Source: Henckelia pumila
Lineage: Eukaryota > Streptophyta > Magnoliopsida > Lamiales > Gesneriaceae
Direction of reading: 5' to 3'
Length of the DNA: 64,000 nt
NCBI RefSeq assembly: GCF_033568475.1
Contig: NW_027331833.1
Span: 1,860,001-1,924,000 of the forward strand
Made by a program: the position numbers and the translations under genes
Shown: one piece after another, positions 22,801 through 35,123 of the stretch
Numbering within the stretch: position 1 is the first letter of the stretch
Layout of the letters: each line of letters opens with the position of its first letter
The notes under the pieces: model-generated
What the model was told of the DNA's origin: nothing
Database searches by the model: none
The model's input: the letters and a program-made list of their open reading frames with translations, nothing else

Positions 22801-23878
22801 ATTTGCAGCATTTAAAAGAGTAAACGTTACTGTTGAAAACCTCATTAGCACCTGATTCTGTAGAGGGATCAACTGAAGTTGGCAAAATGTGACCACCGTT
22901 TTGTCCAATGTTCTTTTTCTTCCGCTTCCACACACAGCATGCAGCAGTTCCAAGGACACCAAGCAATAGAAAACCAACTACTAAAACGATTGCCACCGTT
23001 CCTCCCGTGCCTATCCCACCACCTCCAGGGGATGGTGAACCATTCGATGAACTGCCACCGGAATTAGTGGTATTTGTATTACCTGGTGGAACTATGGGAG
23101 TGGAAGGAGGTGAAAAGGATGGTGTTGACGGAACCGGGGGAGATGGGGGTGTTGGTGGTCCTACTACAGGTGGCGGAGATCTTCCTGGAGGAGAATTTGA
23201 AGATGGTGGAGATGCAGGCGGAGAACGGGGTGGACCTGGTGGCACAGAGTTCGGTGGTGGTGGAGGTGAATTCGCGGGAGGTCTACGAGATGGGGGTGGA
23301 GGTGAACTCTGGGGTGGTACAGGCACAACTCCCGGTGGTGGAGGTGATGGTATAGGAGACGGTGGCGGCGGCGAATTATCAGGTGGCTGGGGCGGTGGAG
23401 GTGAGGCTTCTGGTGGGGTAGCAGGAGGAGGAGGGGGGGAACTGCTTGGCGGTTCACGTGGGGTAGGTGTTACTGGTGGAGGTGGACTTTCAGGGGCTGG
23501 TGGTGGATCAGTTGGCGGAGGAGGTGGTGAAACAGGAGGATCAGACGGTGGAGTAGGAGGTGGTGGTGAGGAGGCCGGGGGATTAGGCGGCGGAGACGCT
23601 GTAGGAGGTGGAGTAGATGGCTGAGATGGTGGGGTAGGAGATGGTGTAGGCTGAGAAGGTGGAGGAGGAGATGACGCCGGTGGTGGAGAGGACATGGGAG
23701 GTGGCGGCGGCGGCAAGGATGGCTCTGGTGGGCTTACGACGGTGGGCGGTGGTGGAGAAGAAACGATCTGAGGCGGTGGTGCAGTACCAGAATTCTGAGA
23801 AATAGGCGGCTGAAATGGTGGCGGATTCGATGGAGCATCAACAATTGGAGAATTTGGAGATGGAGATGTAAATGACAT
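19824..23878 (-). CDS. PERK: Proline-rich extensin-like receptor kinase (PERK)
   Basis: Eight exons, 737 aa: 22831-23878, 22361-22771, 22202-22288, 21267-21337, 21120-21196, 20867-21014, 20207-20368, 19824-20033. All introns are GT-AG and the phases close. Residues 1-280 are a Pro/Ser-rich extensin-like region with no signal peptide, as usual for PERKs. A transmembrane helix lies at about 295-316 ([16 protein letters not shown]), followed by a basic stop-transfer KRKKK. The Ser/Thr kinase domain runs from about 400 to 680: glycine loop [11 protein letters not shown] (407-417), VAVKQLK lysine, catalytic HRD at 522-524, DFG at 542-544, APE at 568-570. The tail has [18 protein letters not shown], the conserved PERK C terminus. 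All catalytic residues are present, so this should be an active plasma-membrane kinase that senses the cell wall. It resembles Arabidopsis PERK8-10 most, but the exact orthologue is not decided. Confidence 0.95.
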
Positions 23879-24640
23879 CTAATCAACAAACTTTGACCAA
23901 TTCAATCATTTTACAGCCAAATTCTAATCACCGAATTCCCTCAAACTCAAGAACAGAATACATCAGAAGTAAGTCGCACCAAAGATTCAAACTTCACACC
24001 AAGAATCAGCTCTCCACTGAACCCACAAATCAGTATCCAAAAATATTCAACAAATCACAGTCGAGGATAAACAAGAAATCCCAATCATCATACACAAAAA
24101 GGGGCAAAACCCAGACCATTAAACACACACAGTCCCACCACGATGACCGCCACAAATTGAACGTGGAACACCAGGAACCCAATAAAGAATGAGCAATAAT
24201 TTCACGCGCAGAATCTTTTTTTCTGGTGTAATATTGTAAAATCCAAATGCTACAGGCAAGAAGACCACTGCTTTCAAAGGACCATAGAGAATAGACAACA
24301 AATACTAAAAATCCCACCAAGGATTGATTATCATCCCTCCTCTGTTTGAATATTGTGAAAATTTAAAACAAAGCTAACATCAGCAAATTTAGAGATTACA
24401 TACATATGCAGCTAGGTTTGATTTATTAATCAAAAATGGAAACTTCTCTTATTTTGTTGGAAGTTTTTGAATGCGAGACACGGAAAATGGGGTCTGTCAA
24501 ACATGAATGAAATACCAAAGTAGCATTCAATACAATACAATACAATACAATACAATGCAATGCAAGAAGCAGTGACAGTGACTTTTGAGGGAATAGAATA
24601 ATTTCCCTTCTAATTTCCATTTGTTTGAACGTTAATTATA
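23879..24640 (-). promoter_or_regulatory. 5' leader and proximal promoter region of the PERK gene
   Basis: About 760 bp upstream of the PERK start codon with no gene. It contains a pentanucleotide TACAA microsatellite (about 24527-24562). A leader intron is possible but I cannot place it. No clear TATA box was identified. Confidence 0.35.
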
Positions 24641-25599
24641 CTATATTTTTTTTTCAAAAAGAATGGGTCTAATTAATGGGGATAACAACATTTTTTGAGC
24701 TTCAAAAAAATAATAAACATCATTTTTTGTGTTCAAATAGACATATTTTTCATGTTTGTCGTGCAATTTTTTCTCATTTAAATGTTAACGTGATACTGAA
24801 AATAATGACATGATATTAAAATTTGAAAAAATTATTAAGATAGATAACAAGATAAAAACAAAAAATGTGTAAATTTAAACATATACGAATATAATCGTTT
24901 CATACAGGATTATTGACCTTTCTTTTGCATGCATTGTTCTTAAAACAAAATCAGTGATGAAGTCACAATTATACATTTCTTCATCTCATCGATATCTTTA
25001 CAGATAGACATCATATATATAAATTATTTTTATAATATTTTTTGGTACTAAATAGTTTTTGTATAAATTTAAATTTATATTAAATTAATAATAAATCAAA
25101 TAATTATTTTACCACATTGGACGTTAGTAATTAATTGTATTTTTTGGATTTAAATAAGATATCTAATTTTTATCTGTTATTTTTGAAATATTAAACTTAT
25201 CCCAAATTTTGCTATAAAATTTATATTTTAGTAGCATTCACATCACACGTCAACTTCAGTCCCGTATGCGTGCAAATTGCACTAAATTAATATATTTCGC
25301 TTGCAATAAAATACAAATTTTATTATTATTAAACTACGTCACGTGGAAAAATCTTCATAGACATTATTTATTAATAAAATTCATATAAGACCAAAAATTA
25401 TACGAGTAAATAAACTTTGCATTGTCTAGTTTCAGCCGCAAAACTTCAAAGTTCAAAGGGTCCGGGTCAAAATTGCAACTTCATGTCGGATAAAACAATA
25501 TGAAATCAGAAATGTACATTTAAAAAAAAATAAAAAAGGTTTAATTTTTTTGCTTGTAACTTAATTTTTAAAATTTCAGTAGTGTATTTGATGCGAAGA

Positions 25600-26260
25600 T
25601 CATAAAAGGTGATTCTCGGGTGGTGGGTGAGAATCCGGCAATGAATCAGCAAGCTTCCTTATTTTCTTAAAGATGATATCTACACACCAGAAAACAAGAA
25701 AACTCATAAGTGTGGAGCCGGAAGGGTTTTCGGCGTCGTTACTCCAATGCTTAAGTCAGACTAAGATGTATGGAGTGGGCTTAAGATTTTTTAAAAAAAT
25801 GAGTGTGTGCAGAATATTTGTGAACAATGATCATGAACCTACCTTAACTAGGCCCGGAGCCCGATATATATAGCCGACCAACTGAATTATTCAATGATTG
25901 TACAGTATAGGCTTAACTGATAATCATGAAATGTGATGGGAGAGCATGAAATGTGACTAGACATTTTCCGTAATTCCTGAAGAAATTCATGTCGTTACAA
26001 CGTGATTACTAACTCTTTTTTTCGTAAAAAAAGTTAACACACGTAAAGCAAACGTGGCATCTTCTCAACCCCTAAAAATATAAAGCTCGAGTCCTGCTAT
26101 ACCAAGCCGAGCTTTCTTATCTTTCCGGTTCCCGGGCTTCTTCCACCGACTCGGGCTATTAGAAGCACGACCGGCTCCTTGCTTTCCCCTGAATGCATGG
26201 CCATCATGTTTTTACCTGGGCTTCAACGATCACCTGATCCTCAAGATAACCCGGACTATT
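25600..26260. repeat. Possible degraded LTR remnant
   Basis: Contains GTGGAGCCGGAAGGG, GGCGTCGTTACTCC and ATGCTTAAGTCAG, then a GC-richer stretch with CCGGGC motifs. Such words are frequent in the LTRs of large plant retrotransposons. No ends or target duplication could be found. Confidence 0.3.
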
Positions 26261-27160
26261 TTACCGGGTATCAATATTTATTATTCATGAATTTTAGCTG
26301 TAAATTCAAATGTAACAAATATTCAAACTTTGAATTTGTTTACTCAGGTGCAACAAGGACTGAAGCATTTTATTATTTTGCACCTTCTCACGTGCATAAT
26401 TATTTTATTATCAAAATGAAAAATAGAAATATTTACATTCTATGTTTACTTTTTATTAATAAATAATTTTTGTATCTTCCCTTAAAATAATAATAGTAGA
26501 AATATTTACATTTTATGTTTTCTTTTGCGAATGAACAAAATTTTTATATGTTCCCAAAATGCTCGTAAAGCTTCGTTTAAAAATTTTTCCATGTAAATTA
26601 CCTCATGAATTATCCAAAATTTTAATAAAATTTATATATCATCAAGAAGACTGATTCGTTAATATCATGACCCGGACGTATAATTCCAGTTTACATTATT
26701 ATAATTTTCTATTCCTTTATTTGAGGCGCTGACCCCTTCATTTCTTAGAATTTTATTAAGTAGGCGCAATAATATTTTCCTGCATAGTATATATGCCTTG
26801 TGGCATTGACTTTTGTTTGAGACTTTTCGTCGATATCCGTAAAAAAAAGTTCGGATTTTATGGAGATAGTTCGAGCATTTCAAAACTCTGAAGACGACCT
26901 AAGTTAATTCAAATGGAATTTTGTCTCTGTTATACTTTTTTCATAATGTGATAAGAATGACTAATGATACGACACATCTACTAGCTCGTAAAGCTTTGTT
27001 AATAATTACTATCTTCGAATCTAAAATGATTAGATGGAGTCGGTTTTAAATTTTAATTGGCTTCCTAAAGTTGTATCTCGAGATTATCGAATTAGTTCGA
27101 TATATATTTCTTAACAAAATTAATTTTTGGGTAAAAATAAAAATAAAAATGAAATAATAC

Positions 27161-27384
27161 GGATCCCTTGGACTTATCCAAGTTGACAGAGTAGGTGAAC
27201 TTTTGGCCAGAGGTTAAGAGTTTAATTCTCTTACCAACATTTTCTTGAACTAGTCTGTCACACAAGAATTGCCTAATATGGTTTACCTGGTTAGCGTAGT
27301 TTGCTGACTATTACGTTAGTGCAGGGATTTACCCAGTACGCATCGAAAGGTAACGACGGCGAGTTCTCACATGATAAAAAAACA
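27161..27384 (+). mobile_element. tRNA-derived SINE, copy 1
   Basis: About 224 bp flanked by the direct repeat AAATAATAC (27152-27160 and 27385-27393). The 5' part has a pol III B-box-like GAGTTTAATTCTC. The body shares about 110 bp with copy 2 (TTTACCTGGTTAGCGTAG, TTTACCCAGTACGCA). It ends in an A-rich tail. Confidence 0.7.
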
Positions 27385-28080
27385 AAATAATACTTGATCA
27401 AAATTGGAAAAGTCCATGCTGACATATTTGTGCACACATTATATTACCTACTTTTGATGTTTTTTTTATTAAGTATAATCAAAAAAATTATTTATTTTTT
27501 ATGATCTGTTTGTAAAACATTTACATGGGTAAACTTATAATTAATTTGTTTGTTAGGGGTAAAATTGATATTTTCATTATAAAAGAGACGTAATTCAGTA
27601 ATTCTAAAGTATTGTTATTAAAAATTAGATTCTATATTTTTAAAGTAAATTGACTAATAAAAACTATTATAAAACCCGTTTTTATCAATCTATCGACTTC
27701 CAATTACAAGCTCTCATTCCATTTATGCATCCAATCATGTCCCTACATCTCATATTTTCAAAAGCCTCAAAACCCCTAAAATATTTGTTTATTTTTATCT
27801 TACCCTTGGAATTTATGTATATTTTAAATCTTTAATCATGATTAATAATAACAAAAATATATAAAAACATGATTCCAAATTTGTGCGCTCTGAATTGCGT
27901 GAATGGCTCGTTTTAAGAGAGACACATGTAACTACAAAAGGATTCCAACCCACTGAAAGTTCAATTCAATCGGATAACAATGATGAAAAATGTTGCTTCA
28001 CTCTTTCACTACACTACGCACGCTTATTCCTATTGGTGTCGGGACATAAATAGATATGAAATTATTGAAATTAATTACTT

Positions 28081-28119
<39 letters not shown>

Positions 28120-29441
28120 TATTTTTTATTTTGGCTTTTATTTAGATGTATGATAAATAAGGTTACAAGTATTAAAAAAATTGAGTAAAAGCATATTTTT
28201 GTCATGATTTATTAATACACGTATGCCACCATTACAATGTTAGGTTCCCTACCACGAAATATATATTTATTACATTACATGAAATTAATTGTCCAAAAGC
28301 TAATGTAATAAATTTGAAGAAATCCTATCAATCATCACAGGATTGAACAAATGGCGAAAACTTGTAGAATTATAGGCCAAATGGGTATTTATTATGTATT
28401 GTTGAAAAAGAGTACTTGAAAAGAGTAGTAAAGACTAAAGATTAAAGACTATTATATGTACATGTTATGGTTCCACAACATATATTGATTCTAAGATTGG
28501 ATGGGATTTCACGTAAGTTAGGAATCATTAGTTATTAATGTTTTTATAATCTGCTTTTGATAGTTATCATTGCTTTTCAAGCGAAAAATATGAATTTTTG
28601 ATGTTATTTTAAGATATATTTAATGACTTATCATGACTTACATATGATTTTTCATGTTGTCCAATACATAATCTACGCGAATTTTAAGATGTAATATTTA
28701 ATGACTTATCAATTTCAAATTTCATAAAAAAATATTAATGACTTACCATGAGTTACATGTGATTTTTAATGTTGTTCAATACATAATCTACTCGCTAAAA
28801 ATGTAGGAAAGAGTTCGAATAAACCATGTTTAAAATACCCTTAAAATAGGATCCGAGAAAATTCATAGATGCGTTTAATAAGCAAATCTTGTCCGATAAT
28901 ATGCAAGACTACCGTACTCTTTTCTTTATAAATATATCAAATAGACTGAGTCAAATTTTACTTAAAAATTTAATGGCATGAAGCATGATTGATGATTGGA
29001 TACAAGTCCAATTATATATATGTACCTTAATGCCTGGTAATTAATTATGTTATCGTTAATACTCTCTCCATCTAATTATTAATATATACTAACATAATCG
29101 CATACGCGTTGCGTATGTATAAAATCATGCAATATATTTAATATTTTATGTTATATATAAATATTATTTTTTAAATATTATTTAAATTTATTTTTAACAT
29201 TTATAAAATAATACAAAAATAAATTTAAATTTTTTTTATCAATTTATCTTATCTAACAATGTTTAGTTGAGAAAAATATGAAAATTTGAAATATAAAAAA
29301 AAACAAATAAAAATAAAATTATAATATTTATATTACATAAGGGCAATTTCGGCAATTTAAAAGATGGTGTCTAAGGGGAGATTCTTTATATATATATATA
29401 TATATATATATAATAAGCTTTTCAACAAGACATAGAAAATT

Positions 29442-29582
29442 GTTGGACTAGCATGTCATACAGGGCTTGCCTAGTGTGGTTTATCTGGCTAACGTAGTTT
29501 GCAGGCTATTGCGTTAGTTCAGGGGTTTACCCAGTGCGCACCGTAGGTAGCAGTTGCGCGTTCCCACGTCACCAAAAAAAAA
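29442..29582 (+). mobile_element. tRNA-derived SINE, copy 2 (5'-truncated)
   Basis: 141 bp with a poly-A tail, flanked by a perfect 15-bp target duplication, AAGACATAGAAAATT (29427-29441 and 29583-29597). It shares its body with copy 1 but lacks the tRNA-like head. This fits truncated reverse transcription by LINE machinery. Confidence 0.8.
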
Positions 29583-30272
29583 AAGACATAGAAAATTAGA
29601 TTAAAAAAAACCAAGACAGAAAATTGTTGGAAGATAGGAATGTATGTAATGGGGAAAATTGCTAAAATGGAAAAGCATGGCATGGTTTTTTTTTTCTATT
29701 TATTTTATTGTATTCCTTAATTTATCAAAATTCAATCTGAATTATGTAACTTTGTTGTAAACGTCAGCATTCCGACAAAATAAGACTACAAACCAACAAA
29801 AGGCAAAGTTGAGATTTAGCACCGTTTAACAATACATTGATATTGATTAATCATCCTTTCTATATCCAATGTTTGGCTCAAAATTTTCCAAAGATTGATA
29901 TGATATACCATTTTCTAGTCCAAATATATTGATTTAAAATTCTTAGATTATTTATACATCATCATCTAATCCATAAAGCAAACGGTGTCTCTCAACTTTA
30001 ACAAATTAAATGATTAAAACAGAAAACACAACAACTTACGTGACTAGAATAACTATCTTTCTGTACTTAATAAATACGCTCTAGAATTGTAAAGAATAAA
30101 AAAAATAATACTAAACATAGATTTCGAACTTTATATATTTGAAAAAACGAAATGTAGACTTTATATTCGGGAGAAGTACAACATTACAATCAAATGATCC
30201 AAATCCATGTATGAAAGTCACTTAATAACAGAATTTGAGTAAAAAGAACGAACAAAACAGAACAAAACATTA

Positions 30273-33200
30273 TTAGTTAGGCCTATTTGCCAATCTTGAA
30301 TTCCTTCTGGATGTGATTACTGCTGCCCATTTTTTTCCAATTTCGGTTTGAAATTTGCCTGCACGACAAATTCATGCATGATTAAAAAAGAGAAGTACGT
30401 AAAGAAACCAGGGTCGATCGATTCATATCAACGTTCTGTCTCGAAGTGAATTAATTACCTGCTGTTGACAGAAAAAATTCGTCTAAAACCTTCCCATGCT
30501 CTGCAAGAAAATTACAATAGAACAATATACAGTCAAATTTGGAAATCTGATAAATTAAAAAAAAAAAAAAAAACTCATAAACTGGACACATTCTTCCAAT
30601 ATCTATGCAAATAACAGTCCGGAACAAATTTTTTATGATCCGTCACTTACCAGTTTCATACTCTAATGCTTGAAGAATCATTTCTACCTGACAATGCATT
30701 AAGGAAATAAAAAAATGAAATTGCATCAGAGATATTTCTCAAAGGTGTATAAAATAAAAAATTACGTTAAATCTATAAAATTGCTGAAAGCTTAACTGGA
30801 AGTTGTTAGTGCATGTGTAACAGAGCCTTAAATTTACAAACCATGTAAGTATCATATTGCTTTAGGATTTGAAGCAGTTATGGAACAGAAATGCGAGTAT
30901 AACATACTTTATCAAAATCTTTAACAAGATTGGCCTCCAAGGATGAGTTGTTTTCATACTCGAGCCATAGTTCTTTAATCTCTTCAGCTGCAAAATTAGA
31001 TATAAAAGCTTATGCAATAAAAAGAAGGGAAGATATAACTAAATATTTTACGGTTCATAAGCCACAGTCAAACCTCTCATCCCTCCGCCAAGAACAACGC
31101 ACATTTCGTCCAAAGCTGCTTGTTCCAGTCTACTTTTTTCTTCCTTCGGTACACCATCAGATGGAGTTATATCCCCAACAATAGCTAGAAAATAGAATAA
31201 AAATTTCAACCCGTTGAATGGTCATAAGACAGGACTCGTGAACTGACAATCAATTTAAAAGCATGAAACTTTCTGATTAATTAACAAATGGTATTTTTCT
31301 CATATGAGATTATTATATGGCCAATCATTGATAAATGCCATAGAAAAATAGTTCCATCCAAGCAGATCCAAACTCTTTTCAGAAATGATGATTTTAATTT
31401 AGCGTGCCTCAATGATGCTCAACAAAGTTGTCAAACCGAGCAATGCCATTAGTTTTGAGATATTGATACACAGAAAATATGGGAAAAACCATGTAAATGA
31501 GCAGAAAAGGCAGCACAGAACATAATTATATTACCAAAATGATGCAAATTAAATGAAACATATTGAGGTGTATGATATTAAAAAGGGGATGGTGGCATGA
31601 TTCATGAAGGACGGATACAAAAGCAAGTTTGGAAATGAAGAAGGTACTGATACTATTTGCTACTGCAAAACATTAATCATCAAAGAGCAAAAATAAAGCT
31701 GAATCACAAAATCACCTTCTGCAATGTCGTGAACGATTGCAATCTTGATACACCTGGATGTATAAACAACACTATAAATAAAATTATATTTGTAAGTTCA
31801 ATCAGCAAAAAACACACAGTATTAGGTCCAGTGTAGTTCAAAGAAAAAACAAGACTCTATGACTTCACCTTCTATGTGCCAAAATAATAGAAAGAAATTT
31901 AACAAGCTCATGAACAAATGAACACCAAGGCTGTTGTGTGGATGTTTCCCACAATTCTTCCTCGTGTAATGGTGTGACACTTGAGCCATTATATTGGATT
32001 ATATGGTGAATGGTCCAGCATGCACGGGAGAAACTTCTAAACAGATTCAACAGGATTCGGAAAGCAAGAGTGAGAGACTTTGTTGACGTGCATGTTTTCT
32101 ACGCTTACATTGCTGGCTTGGTTTTTTTCTCTGATACAGAATTTTCCCTCAAGTTATAGCTAGCTGGATGACTGAGTTACTTGGGGTTGCATTTTTTACA
32201 ATAAGATTATCCCTCCCTTAAATATGGGACTCTCAAACACAAAACTTCACTACTACCACACATTTTAGTAATTAGCATGGCAACTAAAGCACCGGAAAGG
32301 AGAAAATATATTACAAGAAACAATTAAAGGACAACCTTTCCCTGTTTACGCCGGGAAGGTCATCAACAATTAAAGCCATCAATGCCATGCGATACATATG
32401 ATCGGCAATAGATTCGGGACCCCTTATACCATGATTAATCCATCCTTTTCGTTTTGTAGACTGTAGAGAGACAGCATTAAGATTTGTTAGTTTCGAAAAT
32501 ATAAATGAGTAAACCATCAAATAAGCAGCAAGTATCTTGTCTTGCATTTTATGATTTTCCACTGTTTCCTCTTTACTTTTCTGTGTCAAGCAACTTAAAT
32601 ATTGAGTTCTACCTTAAATGTCCACCTGATATATTATATATATTTATAGTTTATTGACAAGATTGCTCAAAAAAATAATGCCGACGGAACTCTTCGTTGT
32701 TAGTTCTATGCACACTGAGAAAAAAGGAAACTTAATAAAGTCGAAAGCGCCATTCTCTGTAGCAGAGCATAGAAAAGTTCATAACAATAGAATTCTTGCT
32801 GTTATGTGTATGATCCTACAGTTACCTCAGCCCCAATCGTCTTGCACCGAAGGGAAACTAGCACACAAACGAAAGAACAACACAGATCCCCGCATTTTAG
32901 CAATGGATACTGTCCATGTACATCACACCAATGGAACCTATCTTACTGCTTATATTTGAGAATCCATCCTCGAAAGTAACTACAGAGAGAATAATGGCCT
33001 ACTTATTTCCCATGAACAGGACGGATCCTCCAAGCATTGCCTTTTGATTCAGTCTTTTTCTTGGATAGACTAACAGATAAATGTCTCATGATTTGAAACA
33101 ATAAGCTTAAAAAATCATCAATCAATCAAACCACCTAATTGAATCTCATTCACCAAACTACAAAGGAAGAGTATGAATTCAACAAAAAAATTATTGCAAG

Positions 33201-33694
33201 CAATCCACAAAACACTTTCCATGAGACATGTTCTTACCCATCATATGCAAAATAAATAAACGAATAAAATAATCGAAGCAAACACTGAACAAATCAAGCG
33301 CAACTTGGCATCACACCGGCTACCACAAGATTCATTAATTCAAAGGTCTAGAAAACATGCAACATTAGGCATGCACACATGCCTTCAAACGATGGCACAA
33401 AGTCAAGAAATCAATGGCAGAAGAAGGCGAGGCAACTTCATGCAAATGGGTGTCTCTTTCGGAGCCCGATCCGGACCCAGATGCGGTATGATCCATTTTG
33501 ATGGAATCGAGTTGGGGATTGTGAGAATGAACAGACACGAGCCTCAAACTTGACGGGTCTGAGAAAAATTGGATTTTGATTGGGAAGTTGCAGGAAAAAT
33601 TTGAATTTCGGAGCGGAAAGAATTGCTGGAGAGAAGGGGAATACAGATTTGCTTTGAGTGTTGCTGATGACATTGTTCTTGTGCTTTGCTTCAA
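30273..33694 (-). CDS. HD-domain nucleotidase-like protein (HDDC2/YfbR type)
   Basis: Eight exons, 276 aa: 33383-33694, 32336-32460, 31716-31753, 31074-31184, 30908-30987, 30651-30687, 30459-30500, 30273-30358; phases close. Residues 1-65 are rich in Ser, Asn and Phe and may be a plastid or mitochondrial transit peptide. The HD-type metal site is intact: H125 in ESIADHMYRM, H154-D155 in IVHDIAEAIVGDITP, and D219/D221 in VKDFDKVEMILQALE. The order and length match eukaryotic HDDC2. Its bacterial relative YfbR is a 5'-deoxynucleotidase, so phosphate removal from deoxynucleoside monophosphates is the likely reaction. Intron 1 uses a GC donor (AAG/GCATGT); all others are GT-AG. The first ATG was chosen; a second in-frame ATG at residue 8 is possible. 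Confidence 0.92.
32461..33382 (-). other. GC-AG intron (intron 1 of the HD-domain gene)
   Basis: Exon 1 ends in CATCGTTTGAAG and the next bases are GCATGT. Exon 2 starts after CTCTCTACAG and gives LK/STKRKGW, the conserved join of the family. The nearby GT (three bases later) would shift the frame. Confidence 0.8.
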
Positions 33695-34670
33695 CGAGAA
33701 CTGAAGAATTGTTTTTATTTTAGTTTCTGTTCTCTGGTTTTTCGGCTCTTTTTTGGGATGGGAATTTTCAATGATAAATACGAAGTAGTGTTCTAAAAAA
33801 AAAAATTAATAATAGAAAGTGCAGTTTTTTAAAAAAAGTAGCATGCCAATTGATAAAATATTTATAACAAAAATTCACGTGAAACGATTTTATGGATCAA
33901 TTATATAAGATGTGTTTTTTTTAGGTCAATCGTAAGAAGAGTATTATTTGTATGGTAAAAGTATTAATTGTTATTTTAAATATCGATAAAATTGACTTTT
34001 TTCGTGAACAAAAAATAACGATAGTAGATTTATCTCACAAGAAACCTATCCATAATTTATGGTACTCTTTATCTTTTTCTAGGAATTTTTTTATTCAGTA
34101 GCCTCACTTTATGTTTTTTGAGGCTTTTTTCTTGGTAGTTTTGTAGATGAAAAATATTTTATGTACAATAAAAATCATACACAATGTTACATATTAACTT
34201 TAAAATTATAAACTATCTTAGATGCACTTTTATAATCTTTTAATTAAAAAATGCTTTTGTTATAGTTTTGTAATTTCAAAGCCCAAAAGTAATATACAAC
34301 CTTAATTGTACAATGTATATATAATATAACTTTCGTGAAACATTTATTATACCTTTTATGGGATGATGATGTGTGTGTGTGTTTACAGGATATTAAAGTT
34401 TCAGGCCGCTCACGACAGCGGCTCATTAAAAATCTCTTTTGAGATCGTTCGTTAATCATTCAAGTCGAATTTGAGATCGATGATATCCAGCTCGTGATTT
34501 TGCGAACATGTTCATTAGAAGACTCGTGAACCTGAGTTTAGCTTTCACGACATGTTAATTTAATATTAGTTTATAGAAAAACATTTTATTGTATGCTCGA
34601 ACTCGAATTTATCTTTAATAAATTTGAATCAAACTTGAACTCAAATTCTATTTTATGTTTAATGAACTCG
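33695..34670. other. Intergenic region upstream of the HD-domain gene
   Basis: AT-rich. It holds the 5' leader and presumed promoter of the HD-domain gene, a MITE-like segment at about 33880-34050, and at 34480-34670 Glu/Ser-codon-like TCGAACTCGAA words typical of old transposon debris. No gene was seen. Confidence 0.4.
33880..34050. repeat. MITE-like element (GTGAGAC..GTCTCAC family), degraded copy
   Basis: Same internal layout as the copies at 46290, 48141 and 49370: a start like GTGAAACGATTTTATGGATC, AGTATTA words in the middle, and an end like ATCTCACA. It is the most diverged of the four. Confidence 0.45.
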
Positions 34671-35123
34671 AAAACTATAGCGATCATCACGGATCCACCA
34701 TCTAATCAGAGTTATTAGCGCATGCATAAAATATTTAAAGCGTAAAGAGCGGATAATTTATATACAACAAATCCAATCGGCAGAATACACCCGACGACAG
34801 TAAAAAGTGTATAAATACTCTTATACATCCATATCGAAAGTTTTAGGATATCAAAGCCCCTAACAACTACCTCCTCTCAGGTATCAGTCTCAACCCTGCT
34901 GAGAACCACCGGGATCATCCAGCCTCAAACTTGACCTGCCACAAGGTATCTCAAGAACACCAAAATACAGGGGAGTGAGCGACAATGCTCAATACGAAAG
35001 CAATGATATATAAACAAATATGCAACAAAAAAATGACTTTAAAATCCTGGGTAAAATAGTCTTCTCAGGGCGCCACCGAATATATAGCACCTTGCCAGAG
35101 AGCGACTCCGCGGAGGTACTCGT

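Larger units (their letters stand above)
24641..30272. other. AT-rich intergenic region
   Basis: No gene is recognised over 5.6 kb. It holds two SINEs (27161-27384 and 29442-29582), TA microsatellites (about 28085-28116 and 29389-29412), and a possible old LTR remnant at about 25600-26260. At about 29080-29350 an AT-rich stretch shares the core GCGTTGCGTAT with a similar stretch at 63340-63420 (GCGCTGCGTAT), perhaps an old dispersed transposon. All short open frames here look random. Confidence 0.5.

Noticed and set aside
23164..23457. His/Leu-rich frame on the minus strand inside PERK exon 1
   Set aside because: Frame-shifted reading of the proline-rich exon; no start context and no family.
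22908..23624. Long glycine-rich open frame (238 codons) on the plus strand
   Set aside because: It is the antisense of the PERK proline codons (CCN read as NGG), not an independent gene.
32654..32959. 101-codon plus-strand frame
   Set aside because: It lies wholly in intron 1 of the HD-domain gene, with no domain and random-looking composition.
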